Assembly: GCA_016617855.1 (NCBI GenBank)
Contig: JAECUM010004358.1
Span: forward strand, 25,001 to 89,000
Source: Megalonaias nervosa
Lineage: Eukaryota > Mollusca > Bivalvia > Unionida > Unionidae
Direction of reading: 5' to 3'
DNA length: 64,000 nucleotides
Part shown: in pieces, positions 33,441 to 46,334 of the stretch
How positions within the stretch are numbered: position 1 is the stretch's first letter
Layout of the letters: each line of letters starts with the position of its first letter
Notes under the pieces: model-generated
Told to the model about the DNA's origin: nothing
The model's database searches: none
Seen by the model: only the letters and a program-made list of their open reading frames with translations
Position numbers and translations under genes: made by a program

Positions 33441-34084
33441 ACCAGGGTTCAAAATTAGGATAATTTTTCACTAACCCACAAATCAAAAATTTATTTTACT
33501 GATCCTTGCTGAATTTCACTGATCCTGCTTAAATCAATAGAAGCCAGTTCAGTTTCTAATCTAACATTTATTATTCATTAACATATCAACTCAAAACAAT
33601 AACACCTATATTGAACCAAGAAGACTCATGAAAACTTGAAGGTTCAAGTTCATTTTCTGTCTTTTGTATCATCAGATCTAGATTCCACAATTTGATCTGT
33701 TTCTGAGGAACCAAGTTTTTGTTTTGATTTTGGGTATCCCTCTGCCATTATGTGTAGAAAGCTTGCATTGTGTGATAACAGATGATTTATGAAATGTTTT
33801 ACACCCACAGACTAAAGAAGTAACTGATGCACTTCGACATTTCACAGAAAGGCACGTCACAGTGACCTACCGTGGGTCATACTTCAGGCATTTGTATTCA
33901 TTTTTGCAACATTTTGGTACTTAGTCTCTTTTCTTGACCATATTTACAACTGTGCTCTTTCATCATCATCACTTACTATTCAGGGGTGGCAGCATACCTT
34001 GCAAAATTACTTCCACATCTTGACAGTGTATTGAATGTTTATTAAAAACATATTGTTTGGCATAATTCTGCAGCATTCATTTAG

Positions 34085-34405
34085 CTGGCAAACACAACCC
34101 CTCCTGATTGGTTAATACTAACCTGAGACCCTATACCTTTTGTGATCATCCAATTGGTCATTACTAGCCTGAGACCCTTTTTGATTGTTAATACTTGCCT
34201 GAGACCCTACACTTTTGAAATCATTCAAATGGTCAATAATAGCCTCAGACCCTTTCTAATTAGTCAATACTAGCCTGAGCCTCTATTTTTGTAACCATCC
34301 GATTGGTCAATACTAGCCTGAGACCCTTTCTGATTGGTCAATACTAGCCTGAAACCCTTTCTGATTGGTCAGTACTAGCCTGAGACCCTATACCTTTTGT
34401 AATCA
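34085..34405. repeat. Minisatellite of 'gattggtcaatactagcctg' units
   Basis: About eight units of gattggtcaatactagcctg plus agaccct alternate between a short form (~31 bp) and a longer form with an inserted 'atacctttt-gtaatcatcc' segment. Confidence 0.88.
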
Positions 34406-34881
34406 TCAGTAATGAAATCAGTGCTTGGGTGCAGTAAATCAGTCTAGTTTCATGTGTGTGAAGACTGTTTTTGGAAGAATCATGCTAATCTACTTGATGA
34501 AATGTTATCTAATTGTTCTTAACTATGACCACACATTATAATGTAACTTCTACTGCATTAAATTACAGTTTATTCCTTCTTTGGTACCTGGCATTCTCCT
34601 GTTTTAACAAAGTCTTCTATGAACATGAAAAAATTGTGCATCAAGGCAAACTCACCATCACAGATTAGAGAAAATTATGGTCCATGGCATATAGTGATGA
34701 TGTAGTCGGAGTCACCTACACCCCAAACCCTTATTTACATTTCAAGAGAGGGCCATTTAATTTGAAGTTGAATAATAACATTAAAGCATTATGGGTTATG
34801 AGAAAATTTTAACTGAGACTTACATATTATTATGAAGCTCGATGTTTAACTTCTTTGCCATTTTCACCATTGTAATTATAG

Positions 34882-35159
34882 GTACTGCCGAGGAAAGAGG
34901 TGTATTGAAGTGGAGAGAGTCCATGGATGTACAGCACGATTCTGGACAGTCTGAGAGTGATGGATACTCTACAGTATATGACCTGCCTTTGATAATGCCA
35001 TGCTTGAGGCGTTTTAAGTGTTTCTCCCACATCCCTTTCCTTCCAGTGTTTCACACGTCACACACAGGGATGTGCTTGTGCAAGCCCAAACAGGAAACAA
35101 ATGAAGGACGGGAATGTACAGATGATGATACCCACAAGTCATTCCAAACTCAGCTGTAG
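34882..35159 (+). CDS. SLC23A: SLC23-type transporter, terminal exon E
   Basis: The exon follows acceptor tgtaattatag in phase 1 and runs to the TAG at 35157. It reads TAEERGVLKW, then a variable acidic segment, YDLPLIMPCLRRFKCFSHIP and FLPVF, then an 18-residue cysteine/lysine stretch and an acidic tail ending FQTQL. In the family, 'GT-EERG---W' is followed by 'YDLPFGM--I-R--W-SYLP-SPTF', so the cytosolic C-terminus is complete. Many SLC23 proteins have a similarly variable tail. The exon's frame is intact. Confidence 0.93.
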
Positions 35160-35248
35160 TTGCAATAGGTGAATGTTCATATGTGATTTATGCAAAATTA
35201 ATACAGTCCCCCCCCCCCCATGTCTAATAGTTGAGGCTGACAGACTGG

Positions 35249-35254
35249 AATAAA
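35249..35254 (+). promoter_or_regulatory. Candidate polyadenylation signal of SLC23A
   Basis: AATAAA lies 90 bp after the stop codon, downstream of a C-homopolymer (about 35207-35219). It is the first AATAAA after the stop. Confidence 0.5.
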
Positions 35255-36100
35255 GGTAAATGTGATAAGGATATATAAAAGATCTCATGCATGAAGAGCA
35301 TTGGAAAAATTAGCAAATTTCAGGAATCTGAGTTTAGTTTCAATGTGAAATTTAGTACCATATTTACTTGCTTATGAGTAAAACTGCAAACAACAAAGTT
35401 CCTGATCTGACATAGCATAATGCACCTGCAGTTCAGGGTCTATTTTGTTTGGTTTACTAATTACTCCTAATAAACAGCAGAAGTTTAATTGGTTCCAGTC
35501 CTGTTTTATAGCGTGTTCCATTGTTTTCTTGAAACTCCAAAAGCAAAATCCTCATTGAAGAGTATATCAAATTGTTTGTGACAAAGAAAGATTATAAACT
35601 CTGCACTGAAGTAGCTACAAAAATCAGCCAGTGGTGTACTAAAGGTAAATGGCATCCAGGGCAACTGTGAAGACCCTAAAAAAGTTTTGGTGCCACAGTA
35701 CCTCTGGTGCCCATGGTTTTGGCACCCCAGGACCTCTGGTGCCCAGGGCAACCACCTTGTTCCCACCCACCCCTGGTTAGTACACTACTGAAAGTAACAA
35801 ACCATTATTTATAACTATGGATCACAAAATCCATTACCTGCCTTGCTTCCACGACTACTGACACCTATAGCTGGATATAATTTGCAATTACTTATCCCAT
35901 TAATGTTTGTCAGCAATCAGAAAACACATTCATATAAGTCCAGTTCAAAAGTGGAGAGATATTTATATGATTTCTGATGAATGGATGTATTGAATATTTT
36001 CATTCCAACTCACAGGGTATGATCACACAGGACACTATAAGCCTTTCAGAGACTGCTCTTTTTTACCCACCTACCTTTAATAGCATCCTCTTCAAACCTT

Positions 36101-36322
36101 GGGGGCCCTGCGGGGCCAAGTCATCTATTTTCAGATCATTGACATCTCTGAACACTTTGGTTCAATTCTCAGCTCGGTGGGTATGTGAAAAAGCCTTCCA
36201 GTAGCTTCCCATGGGTAGGTGGTTCTTCCCAGGGTTTTTGTATGATCTTACTCCAGCAAAATATACTGACCACCATTGTATAGCCTATCATGTGCTGAAA
36301 AATGGTGTTAAACCTACAAAAA
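36101..36322 (+). mobile_element. SINE family 2, diverged copy
   Basis: The degraded tRNA-like head (gggggccctgcggggccaag) is followed by the body landmarks ccagtagcttcccatggg, ggtggttcttcccaggg and gctgaaaaatggtgttaaa. Possible target duplication atcctcttca / atccctcttca. Confidence 0.78.
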
Positions 36323-37325
36323 TCCCTCTTCAGATTAACCTAGAGATGTATAAAGCATGTATTCTACTTGTTTCCATTATCCTAGTTTTTATAACAAATC
36401 TTGAGGTATTCCTTATGGTTCACATCATATCTTCATGTTTGCTTTTGGTCTTTTATCTCTTTCTTTGGCTGCCATGTTCTTATACAGTGTCTGTCATTCA
36501 GCATCTGAAATATATGTGTGATCTATTTCCAGTTTTCATTTTCACTTCTGAACTTTCAGTCTTTACTATAACAACCTCAACTTCCATTGAATCAAAGCAG
36601 TATTTAAGTTGCAACCAGGGAACAATTTTTTTTTTAAACAGTTTCATCACAAACTTGCTATCTTTTTGTAAATATTTGCTTAGACATTTTGCCGAGAGCC
36701 TATAAACAATCTTGGTCTTAAAATACTTGCAGTGTATAGCTTAATACCAATTAATACGGGTCAATCTTTCATGCAACAAGGCCACCTATTGTGGCTCTCT
36801 GAATATTATCGACCTTTGTAACGATGACGGCAAAATGTGGCATATATATCAATTGTGTAGAAGTTTGTTAATTGAAAATATATCACTCTAACATTTAATA
36901 TTGCTGCAGTGGTGACCACATTTTGCAGTATATTTACACATGTACCTTCACCTGAATGCCTGCTTGTATTGACAATTAGCTTTCAAAAACATGTTTTGGG
37001 TCTCAAGTTGCTCATTTTAAATGACAATGGTTCTGATTAAACAGTGTATAATAGTGTTAGTGCTACCTTTCTAAAACTGTTGGAAGGATTGTTATCAAAA
37101 ATTGATGTTCACTTTTTTTCCTTCCTTTCTACCAAATGCTCCATCAAAATCTATTTCACAAGTGCTCCAGCTGTATAATGAAGACTGACATAATGAGATT
37201 TGGTTAGCTGAACATCAACCGTTCTTTGGACTCTTGGCAAAACATAAAGCAAAGTGGCATTTAAAGTTAAACCTAATATGCACTTATGCATGTAGAAGAT
37301 TCAGAGGTGAAAGTACATGTATGTT

Positions 37326-37649
37326 GAAACCACTCCGCTGGCCTAATGGTTAGAGCGTCTGACTCAGATGCCAGAGGTAAAGGGTTCGAACCCTGGCCAA
37401 GTCATACCAAAGACTTATAAAAATGGTACTAACAGCTGCCTTGCTAGGCGCTCAGCATTAAGAGGTTAGTGTTAGGACTGGTCGGCCTTGTGTCAGGATA
37501 ATGTGACTGGGTGGGACATCATGCTACATGTCTGCAGCATGATGCCCCAGTGCTAGATATCACTATAAACTGCCACACTGCAGACATCATAGCGATATGA
37601 CTGAAAATTTGTTAAAGCTGTGTTAAAAATCCAAATCACACTCACACAC
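37326..37649 (+). mobile_element. SINE family 1, copy 2
   Basis: Full-length copy: A-box-like ctggcctaatggttagag, B box gggttcgaaccc, body and CA-type tail. An 11-bp duplication acatgtatgtt flanks it (37315-37325 and 37650-37660). Confidence 0.92.
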
Positions 37650-39079
37650 ACATGTATGTTAAATCATAATTACTGTTGATTATTCAATGTTCTTTTCATG
37701 AATGTATATGGTCATTCATTATAAAGTCTTTAATAGTTAATGTGTCAATTAACTGTGTATTTTATTCCATCATTTTTCAGTCTAATGCATATTAACTCTT
37801 TCAATTAATTTTGGAAGCCCAGAATGGACATATTGTCACATGACTTTTTATCTAAAATCCTTGTTTTAAGATTTCATATTTTCTGTATAATTTGAAAATA
37901 AATGGAAGTATGATTTAAGTATGCAATAATAATATGCAAGTGCCTAAAATAACGGATCATTTTCTATGGAGAAAATATTTTCCCCGGTATTAAAATATTT
38001 TTATGTATTGATTTTCATTGAATTATTTCATGCTGTAGACAGAAGCACATGGAGAACAATGGAACAGTCATAGAATTCTCGATTTTATTATGTATTTTGA
38101 TTGAAACTTATTTCGTCCACACATATACAACATTTTAGGATTTATTTTATGTTATTGCTAAATGCTGTCACCACCATTACTAAATCCTGTAATCCTGAAC
38201 CCTTTTTAGAGTTGTGTATGAATGTAATATTAGTCTGCTAAACTGATTTCTCTGCCAAAATTTTTATTTAAAGGTTTCGTTATAAGAAACCTAACAGATC
38301 TAGAAATTTTAATTGATTGAATTCCATTTTAAAAACAAAATGAACACTATATTTTTATGTATCAGTTGTATTTGTACAACACAGCAGTCAATCATAACTC
38401 AACATTTAGTAAATAGTGTGCCAAGAAAATTTGTTCCAGTTTGACAGACCAGACCAAAATTATGTCACATATTTTTTCCTTCTTTTTGTCTTTTGCTCCA
38501 TATGGTTAAAAAAAAAAAAAACAACAATACTGAACTGCACGTTTTACTGTGGTTGTGAAACTTTGCACCAGTGATTTTTCTTGTTATATTTTAATGTTGC
38601 TATTATTCTACCTTCCTGGAAATAATTGCTTTCTTGCGTTAGAAGGCTTGAATATATATATATTTTTTAATATGAAAAATTTTGCCAAAACTTTAAATAT
38701 TTTATTTTTTTAAGAAAACTAATATAGATAAATATATGTGCAAAAGGTGTTTACTGTAAACTGTTACTTCTTTTTGTTAATAATTGTTATCAATTATCAA
38801 TTTATATTGTTACTATATTAGTACATATATACTTATAACTTGGGTTCAACTACAAGCAGTATAGACGCAGATATGCCATCACATAAGGTACCGGCAGATC
38901 AGTGTCTCTGTTGTTTGTTCCTCTGATGAATCCTAAAAACAACTGCATAGGCATATGCAGTTTGCAGTTGAACTCGACTATAAGAAAGTATGGATGGTAT
39001 TTACACTGATTGTTCTGTGCATGTACATTGTTTAACTTCATCTTTTTAGCTCTAATGTCCCAGAACAGAAGCAATTATG

Positions 39080-40605
39080 GACAGCCTTTCATCCATCACC
39101 CATCCGTCAATTAGGAAATATTTGTTATTTCTAATCCTCCTCAACTTATTTGCAAGATTGCCCTGAAACTTTATGCACACATTCATCGCATGATCTAGTC
39201 AGTACCAGTGAAAATGCCGCTGCTTTGATATCCAGTATTATCCAGTATTACTGCCACAGTAGCCATCTTGAAAATTGTTAATCAGCTTCTACATTAATGG
39301 TCATATCAACATGGGGTTTCCATGGAAAGACTTCTTATGTCTTGTTGGTCCTGAATGCTGCAATCTTGAAATCATTTTATTGCTACTCCTCCAGAATGGA
39401 TGGACATATCAACATCTACTTCTAATGATGTCTGTGATTCTAAATGAAATAGTACTGATCTGATGTCCTTTATGGCCACTATGGTGGTCATCTTGAAAGA
39501 TTTTTAACACAACTCCTATATCAACAATCGTATAAACATGAGGTTTCTACAAAAAGACATATAGTCTACCTGTTCCTAAAAAAAATAGTGCTGATATGAC
39601 ATCAAATATAGCCATGAGAGGAACAATCTTCAAAGCCTTGTTATCATAACTCCATTGATGTGGGGTTTTCAACCAGAGACTTTTTATGACATCTCACTAG
39701 TCTTAAATGAAAATGGTGATGATGTACGGAAAGTCATGTTGACATGGGGTTTTCACCAAAAGTCTTCTTTGATGACTAGCTGGTCCGAAATGAAAATGTT
39801 GTGAATATGGCTGCCACACTAGCTATCTTGAAAATCTTTTTATTGCTACATCTCCTGAATGCGGAGTCAAATTGGCATGATATTTTCACCAGAAGACTTC
39901 TTATGATGTCTAGGTAGTGCTATATGAAAATGGTGCTAGTCTGATATTTAATATGTCTGCATCAATAGCCAGCTTGATCATTTTGTCATCACTGCTTCTC
40001 CTCAGTGAATGATCACATTAGCATGGTTTTTTCACTAAAAGATTTGTTATAACATTTTGCTGATCCTAAATTAAAATGGTGCTGATCTGGTTCCCAGTAT
40101 GTGGCCATCATGAAATCCTGTTTTTGTTACCCTTCTTAAATAGAAAGTCATTTTTAGATGGGGTTTTCATCAGAAGAGTTCTACTTTGTCTAGTTAGTCC
40201 TAAATAGAAAAAAGCACTAACTCTCAATATAGCCACCATTTTGGCTATCTTCAAAATACTTTTATCTCTATTCCTTCAAATGGATGGCTATATCAACATG
40301 GGGTTTTCACCAACAGACTTATGGTTAGAGCATCTGTCTAGGATGCAGGAGGTTGCGGGTTCGAAGCCCAGCTGAGTCAAAACAAAGACTTATACAAAAA
40401 TGGTACTAACTACTGCCTTGCTAGGTGCTTAGCATCCAGAGGTTAGTGTTAGGACTGGTCGGCCTGGTGTCAGGAAATTGTGACTGGGTGGGACATGATG
40501 CTACATGTCTGTTGCATGATACCCCAGTGCTGGACATCGCTATAACCTGTCACACTCCAGACATCATAACGATATGACTGAAAAACTGTTAAAGCTTCGC
40601 TAAAA

Positions 40606-40640
<35 letters not shown>

Positions 40641-40940
40641 AAGAGACTTCTTATGATACCTACTTAGTCCAGATGAAAATGGTCATACTGCCAATATAGC
40701 TGTTGTCAGTCATACTGTCAGTATAGCTGGTGTCAGTCATACAGTCAATATAGCTGTCACTATGTCTTAAAAATCTTGTTGTCACTACACTCCGAAATGG
40801 ATGGTCGTTATGACATGGGATGCTACCAAAAGATTTCTGATGATGTCTTCTTTGTCCCAGATGAAAATCGTGCCAAACTGACATCCAATATGTACACCAT
40901 AGCAGCTAATTTGAAAACTATATATCACTGAAAATAGCGG
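39080..40940. repeat. Diverged ~180-bp tandem repeat array
   Basis: A unit with landmarks 'catggggttttcaccaaaag', 'acttcttatgatgtct', 'aaatgaaaatggtgctgat', 'catccaatatggc' and 'gccatcttgaaaatc' recurs about nine times. A SINE family 1 copy interrupts it at 40321. Non-coding. Confidence 0.75.
40321..40637 (+). mobile_element. SINE family 1, copy 3 (5'-truncated)
   Basis: The copy starts inside the tRNA-like head (atggttagagcatctg), keeps the B box gggttcgaagccc and ends in a long CA tail. It is flanked by the 12-bp near-duplication accaasagactt (40309-40320 and 40638-40649), inside the repeat array. Confidence 0.9.
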
Positions 40941-41987
40941 AGATAGTTTCTACACTCGGCAGTTAACGGAAGAAATGGTCCTTTTGGAACTCAAATTCTA
41001 TGACTATTATTCCATTACACTAGCAACTGCATATTTTGCATTTATTAACTTTCTTTGCATTTTAGTTGTGTTTTTATTGCATTTTCTAATATATCATTTA
41101 TGTAATCAAGAGAAGCAACAAACATTAAAATGGTTTTGTAATTATTCTTTTCCTTTATTGGATGACCCAGATGATAGATGTGATCTTTTAATGATCCATC
41201 GCCCCCATCCATCATCACCACCAACATAAATTTTGCAATGATGCAGAATTGGAGTGTCCAGGTCGGCAAAATTTATTTTTAAGCATTTACATTTGAATGG
41301 ATTTCATGTCAGTTCTGTCAAGGCTTATTTCTATCAACCATATAGAAAAAACATTGGCAAAAAAACCTTTAAGATATTGCAGCTAAAGCATTTGTTTGAG
41401 GAGGGATGATATGCTTGAGAAGTTTTCAACCTAAGCCACCTTTTCAATCTTCCAGATTTGATATAATAATATGAAAGAAATAGACTTTCAGGTCTGCACA
41501 TACAGACATGCTTGTACATCTGATTTCTTGCTTTGTTAACATAGGAAATCAAATGCAAAAAATTAGGTTATCTGCTACTTCTTCCATTAGTCATGCATAT
41601 GAATAAAAAGATAAAAACTATACTTAATGTGAAAATTGTAGTTAATATTGGGCTTGGCAGAACACATAGGCAGCAATAAAGCAAATCTAAAATGATGATG
41701 GTGCAAATATGTAAGTTACATCAAAGTTATCAAACAGTTTCAATCATAAAAGTTTTATTTTGTCCAAATAAGGAACCTGTAAAGATTTATATGCATGACA
41801 GAATCTTCCACTGGTAAGAAGAAAAAAAATGTAGTTAAAATTACTGTTGGGTTTTTTAACTTTAATTATTATGACTCCATCTAAAAAAATGTTGCAAGCA
41901 ACAACTGAAAAAGATGCACATCAGCACAAAGTTGTTTCCCTTATCTTCATTTTTCCTTGGATTTTTTTTACATTTTCTTTATTGTCT

Positions 41988-41989
<2 letters not shown>

Positions 41990-42020
<31 letters not shown>
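41990..42020. repeat. (TA)n microsatellite
   Basis: A run of about 15 TA dinucleotides. Confidence 0.95.
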
Positions 42021-42023
<3 letters not shown>

Positions 42024-42045
42024 CCATTTGTTTTTCCTCTTGTGA

Positions 42046-42300
42046 TTCCATATGGAGTGTGATTGGTTGATTTATCCACAAGCCTGATACAATGTTGACC
42101 ATGATTGGCTGTATTCTTCAGAAGCCTAACACAATACGGAGTGTGATTGGTTGATTTATCCACAAGCCTGACACAATGTGGAGCATGATTGGTTGTATTC
42201 TCCTGATGCCTGACTCAATATGGAGTTTGATTGGTTATTTTCTCCACAATCCTGACACAACATGGAATGTGTCTGGTTGTTTTCTCAACAAGTATTCTTT
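42046..42300. repeat. ~46-bp minisatellite, five units
   Basis: Units contain 'ggagtgtgattggttg', 'atttatccacaagcc' and 'tgacacaata', partly diverged. Confidence 0.85.
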
Positions 42301-42624
42301 ATATTATAACTAGCCCTATGATTGCTTCTGGTGAAATACCAAATCCTTTTATATGGTAACATCAGGCATAGCTCACGAGTCTTTCATAAATGATAATTTC
42401 TGGTCTTCCTGTCAGTCACACATTTCAATAATTTAGATTTGTACGATAACTTTTTGCATAAACTTAAGTATTTTTAAAAAAATATTCTCATCGTAACATG
42501 ACAGGAATTCACATTGTCATCGGAGAAATTCTTTCTCTTTAAAATTCCAACCCTATGCAAAATATGAAACTGTAGAGTGCCACCATTAGCAACAATTTCA
42601 ACTAATGCAGCAGCATCTCGGTGA

Positions 42625-42798
42625 AGAAGAGTGGCACTGCTCCAACAGTGGTACCTGCAGCAACAGCAGCAGCAGCCTCAGTCACCATCAGAACCAGAAT
42701 CCCTCATACAAAGGGTCGAGGACTGGGAGAGTGAGGTTGACCAGTCTCACTTTACCCTGCCTGTCTCAAGAAATGAGATGTTGGCTGTGTGAAGACTA
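42625..42798 (+). other. Candidate terminal exon of an unidentified gene
   Basis: An open frame gives LLQQWYLQQQQQQPQSPSEP and SLIQRVEDWESEVDQSHFT and ends at TGA (about 42795). The composition (charged and polar, CAG-rich) is unlike the AT-rich surroundings, and an AATAAA follows at about 42891. Possible acceptors are the tccaacag ending at 42648 or the aatgcag ending at 42610. No upstream exon or family is recognised, so this may be a chance open frame. Confidence 0.3.
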
Positions 42799-43852
42799 GC
42801 TTTGCAGATGCGGCCACCAAACTTGAAATCATTTAAAACAGACCTTCTCACAGCTATCCCAAACAGCCGGGCTTTTCTTTGTCTCTCTTTAAAATAAAAC
42901 TCAAAAGCCCTCTTGTATCTTCTGATTTTGTGTCATGATATGGTGGTGTTATGTGTATAATACATGTGTGTGTGTGTGATCAATATATGTGTGAGCACTA
43001 GTGTACTCTTCCCCTCTACACCTTGGGTATATATTTTGTAAGGATAATTGTATTATAAAGATAAAAAAAGAGACCCCTTTCCTACTTCTCCCTCGATGTA
43101 TCCATAATGATATGTATGTCTGTCTGTCTGTACATATGTATGTATGTGTATGAATGGAAGGATGTCCATCCATCAAAGATGTAGTCCTTAATATCTAACT
43201 CCTCCAACTGTACTTTAGGACTGCAAACTGACCCATTGCTCATATTCAGTTTCTGTTGAGCACCGAGTTTAAAATTTGCATTGGTCAAAACTGCCGCATA
43301 AAGTCCATAAGCTCAAGATTGGCACACAAGATAAATTCTCATGGGGCCCAGAGTGCCATCCTAATGTTAAAGTCCATAAGGCCCAGAATGTTTGACTACC
43401 ACCACTCCATGTTAGGTTTATGGAGTTTTTAACATTAAATTCCCAACTGGCCCATATAAAGTGCACTAGTTCAATATTGTCATAAAGTTGACTTTCCCAT
43501 AGACCCAGAGTGCCATTTATGACCAGCAGCAAAAACATTCCTACATAAACTTTTTATGCAAATGAAAAAACAAATAATGGTCAAAGTATTGAGAATAGTG
43601 ATGCCGACAAGTTGTTTACCTCCATTTGAAGAAGACATCATAGAAATTTATAATTGCTTCATACTTGCTAAGAAGTATGCATAGCTAGTTGGTTACATCA
43701 ATACATGCATGGCTGGAAAGATGTACATGACAGGAAATTTTTTTTCTTTGATGCTTGGATACACCAAGTGGTTATCATGCCAAAGGCATTGTGTATCATT
43801 AATCAAAGAAACAAAGAAACAAAGTTAACTTAGAACCAGTGCAAGATGAAAA

Positions 43853-44197
43853 GTGAGAAGTGAAAGTGGAGTTGGAACACTTTTAGAAACAATGGTAAAA
43901 GAACCTGAAACAGAGGAAGAAATACTTCAAGTTCACAAAAGTAGTAGTAATAATGTGCAGATAGAAAAGAAGGAAGACACAACATTCCCAGGGAGATCAG
44001 AAACAATGAATTCCACAGAAACAAGAACACCAGAGCATGTATGCAGATTCCAAATGACACAGACAGATCAAGAATGTTGTACACTTAGGCCTACTTGCTT
44101 TATATGCAGCTTTGATTTTAATTTGTGTCTTCTTGATGTACGGTCATTTATGCCTTATTGCTTCTCATGTTTTATTTCTTATACACTGAAATGTTAA
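43853..44197 (+). other. Acidic open frame, unidentified
   Basis: A 114-codon frame opens directly after a stop, with GTG as its first start-like codon. It has an acidic, Thr/Glu-rich first part (VKEPETEEEILQVHKS) and an AT-rich, hydrophobic, 3'-UTR-like second part. It could be a terminal exon or a gene remnant next to the ATPase pseudogene. No domain is recognised. Confidence 0.25.
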
Positions 44198-44299
44198 TAT
44201 TTTTCTTGTTATACTTTCCTTGACAAGAGAAAAATATTAAACGCGTTTAAAATTTCTTGTGTCTTTGATGGCAATTTCTTATTTCTCAATACCATTGTT

Positions 44300-44915
44300 A
44301 TGGCTTCATCCTTCTCCTCTTCTGTACTAAAAGTGATTGATGAAAAGTTAGATTATCAAAGTTGGGATGCCTTATACCTTTGCCATCCCTTTAACACCCT
44401 GATTGCTGAACCCAGTGGTTCAGGTAAAATGGAATTTTTCAAACATTTGATCACAAACCACAATTGTTTGATCATCCACGACAATGTATTTTCTGATTTT
44501 ACAAAGAGTGGCAATAGATTTACACATTACATAAGGAAAGTCTGGGAAAGTCCATTTCATTTCTAGAAGGCATTCCTTGTGAAGATGGGACCATGTCTGA
44601 CTTGAGTCAAGCACATGTTAGGAGAAGATGAAAAAGAAATAAAATTTTGCTTTACAGGAAAAGGACATTCTTGTAATGACAGTATTATTTACATTACTCA
44701 AAATTGATTTCATTGATAAAGCACATCGCAAAATCCGTCTCAATGTCCATTATGTGGTATTGTTGAAAAGTTCGATATAAATTTCAGGTGCAAGTGATGG
44801 CCACACCATTAGGAACACATTGACTGAATTAAGCATATGACCATGCCCTTCAAACACCTCGTGTGTATTTATTCGTGGATTTAAAAACCCACCACTCCCA
44901 TTTTTTATTTTTTTT
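44300..44915 (+). pseudogene. Packaging ATPase (FtsK/HerA-A32 type), third Polinton-type remnant
   Basis: This would pump DNA into capsids. The frame 44300-44566 has HPFNTLIAEPSGSGKMEF, a Walker A region with methionine where serine or threonine is expected. After a shift, FLEGIPCEDG follows. Then GKGHSCNDSIIYITQN, equivalent to the family's 'H-N-SVIYITQNLF', is followed by IRLNVHYVVLLKSS, the block that ends the ATPase core. Pieces of the C-terminus run to about 44.9 kb. Stops and frameshifts are present. It belongs to a different lineage from the ATPase at 48.5 kb. It lies outside the terminal repeat at 48212, so it marks a separate element. Confidence 0.75.
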
Positions 44916-44959
44916 ATTTCATACCAATTTTTGTTTCACAACTGGGGCTAAGAAGGTCC

Positions 44960-46330
44960 TGCCATTTCGCGTCTCCAAAATTTTAAAAAAAATACTATAC
45001 AAACATGCTGCTCTTATTGTCTTTCCAGCAGTATTCAACGTAACATCCTTTCAGTCTCACTGTCCTGCCAAATTGACTCGTGCACTGAATACCATTAGTC
45101 GCACACAAAATGAACAAGTACGGTCACATTTTGTCAGAAGCGAGTCTTGAAGAAGTATTACTAGGGTTTACTTTAACAGCACGTCAATTACTACAAGGCA
45201 TTATTCACAAATCACACGTAAAAAAATATTCAAAGCAAAACCATAAAGTAGCATTGTCACAACTGGCATATCCAAAAATCGATACGCAAACCAAAAAGAG
45301 CAAGTCAATTTGAAAACTGAAAGAAGTGATTCTTTTGGAGGTGTCATTATTTGCTCCCTTTTAAAATGGGATCCAAATGCCGATGCAAACAAGAAGAAAG
45401 CCACCCCCACCCACCCCTCAAAAAAAGGCAGATTAAAAGAAAAATTGGTGCAGCAAGATAGCACTCTAGCAAGAATAGTCCCAACTGATATAACTGTACC
45501 AATTGTACAACCCCCAGGTGGGCGGAGCTTACGGTGTAGGGAACATTGTATTCAGAAATAAACAACAAACTAGCTTTGATTGGTGCATTATGTAAGAGTT
45601 GTACTTTTTGTTAGGCTTAAAAAAAAAAAAGTTGAGCCTCTTGGCAACATGTGAGATTATGTTAATTTATATCTAGATCACATTTTGTATTTTTTATGAT
45701 TTTTTTTTAAAATGTGGTACACATGACTGAAAATGTGTCTGATGTGACCAGATAACTCTTACCCCTGTCTAGTTCCAGCAGAGTTATCTCTCTTAAATGC
45801 AATGGAGTACCTGGTTCTGTCCTTTTCTATGATAGTTTGTGATATGCATGCTGAGGTAGGATAGAAAGCATATTTATTTCGCAAAACATTAGCATTGGCG
45901 TTCTATGGAAAAACAATTGGTACCGTGATGCCAACAAAAATAGTCCCAAGAAGAAATAACGCAAGAAAAAGCAAACCTCTGTATCCAGAAAGAGAGGCAC
46001 TTCAGTCCTCGGTGATAGTGACTCCTGCCACTTCTGCTTCATCTTCGCCGTTCATGATTATGTCTGCCAAACCCAATTTAAGATCAGTGTTTCCTAATTT
46101 GATTAAGAAATTGAAACTCCTGTCTGAAGGAACTTCTGCTTCTTCGGCCATATCAACGGCGTATTCTACTGCTTAAACTGCTACAAGTACTAAAAAAAAA
46201 AATAAGTGATATCTTCCAAAACAAAAGTACAAGACAGAACAGGTGTATTACAAAGTTTACTGGATTTATTCAAACAAGAACTGTAACAATTTAGTCGTAA
46301 GAAAACACATCATCGTCTAGTGGTACATAT
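44960..46330 (+). pseudogene. Small structural-protein remnants following the ATPase
   Basis: Broken frames give YKHAALIVFPAVFNVTS, TRALNTISRTQNEQV, TARQLLQGIIHKSHVKKYSK and KKSKS, then a proline/basic stretch. Next comes 45895-46176 (MPTKIVPRRNNARKSKPLYP; SASSSPFMIMSAKPN) and finally GVLQSLLDLFKQEL near 46.24 kb. A short helical, lysine-rich protein after the ATPase, with a 'K-H-LR-LADKKV, KR--LLQ-GG' pattern, is usual in some invertebrate Polintons, and the remains here fit loosely. No frame is intact. Roles are inferred from position alone. Confidence 0.35.
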
Positions 46331-46334
46331 CGTG

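Larger units (their letters stand above)
29687..34881. other. SLC23A intron D-E
   Basis: It begins gtaagt and ends tgtaattatag. It holds two minisatellites (32176-33440 and 34085-34405). The rest, 29.7-32.1 kb, is AT-rich DNA in which I see no gene. Confidence 0.8.
35260..42620. other. Intergenic repeat-rich region
   Basis: Apart from the SINEs, the ~170-190-bp array at 39.1-40.9 kb and the minisatellite at 42.05 kb listed separately, I see no gene in these 7.4 kb. Open frames such as 36211-36705, 39275 and 40975 have no recognisable domain and are AT-biased. Confidence 0.65.
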
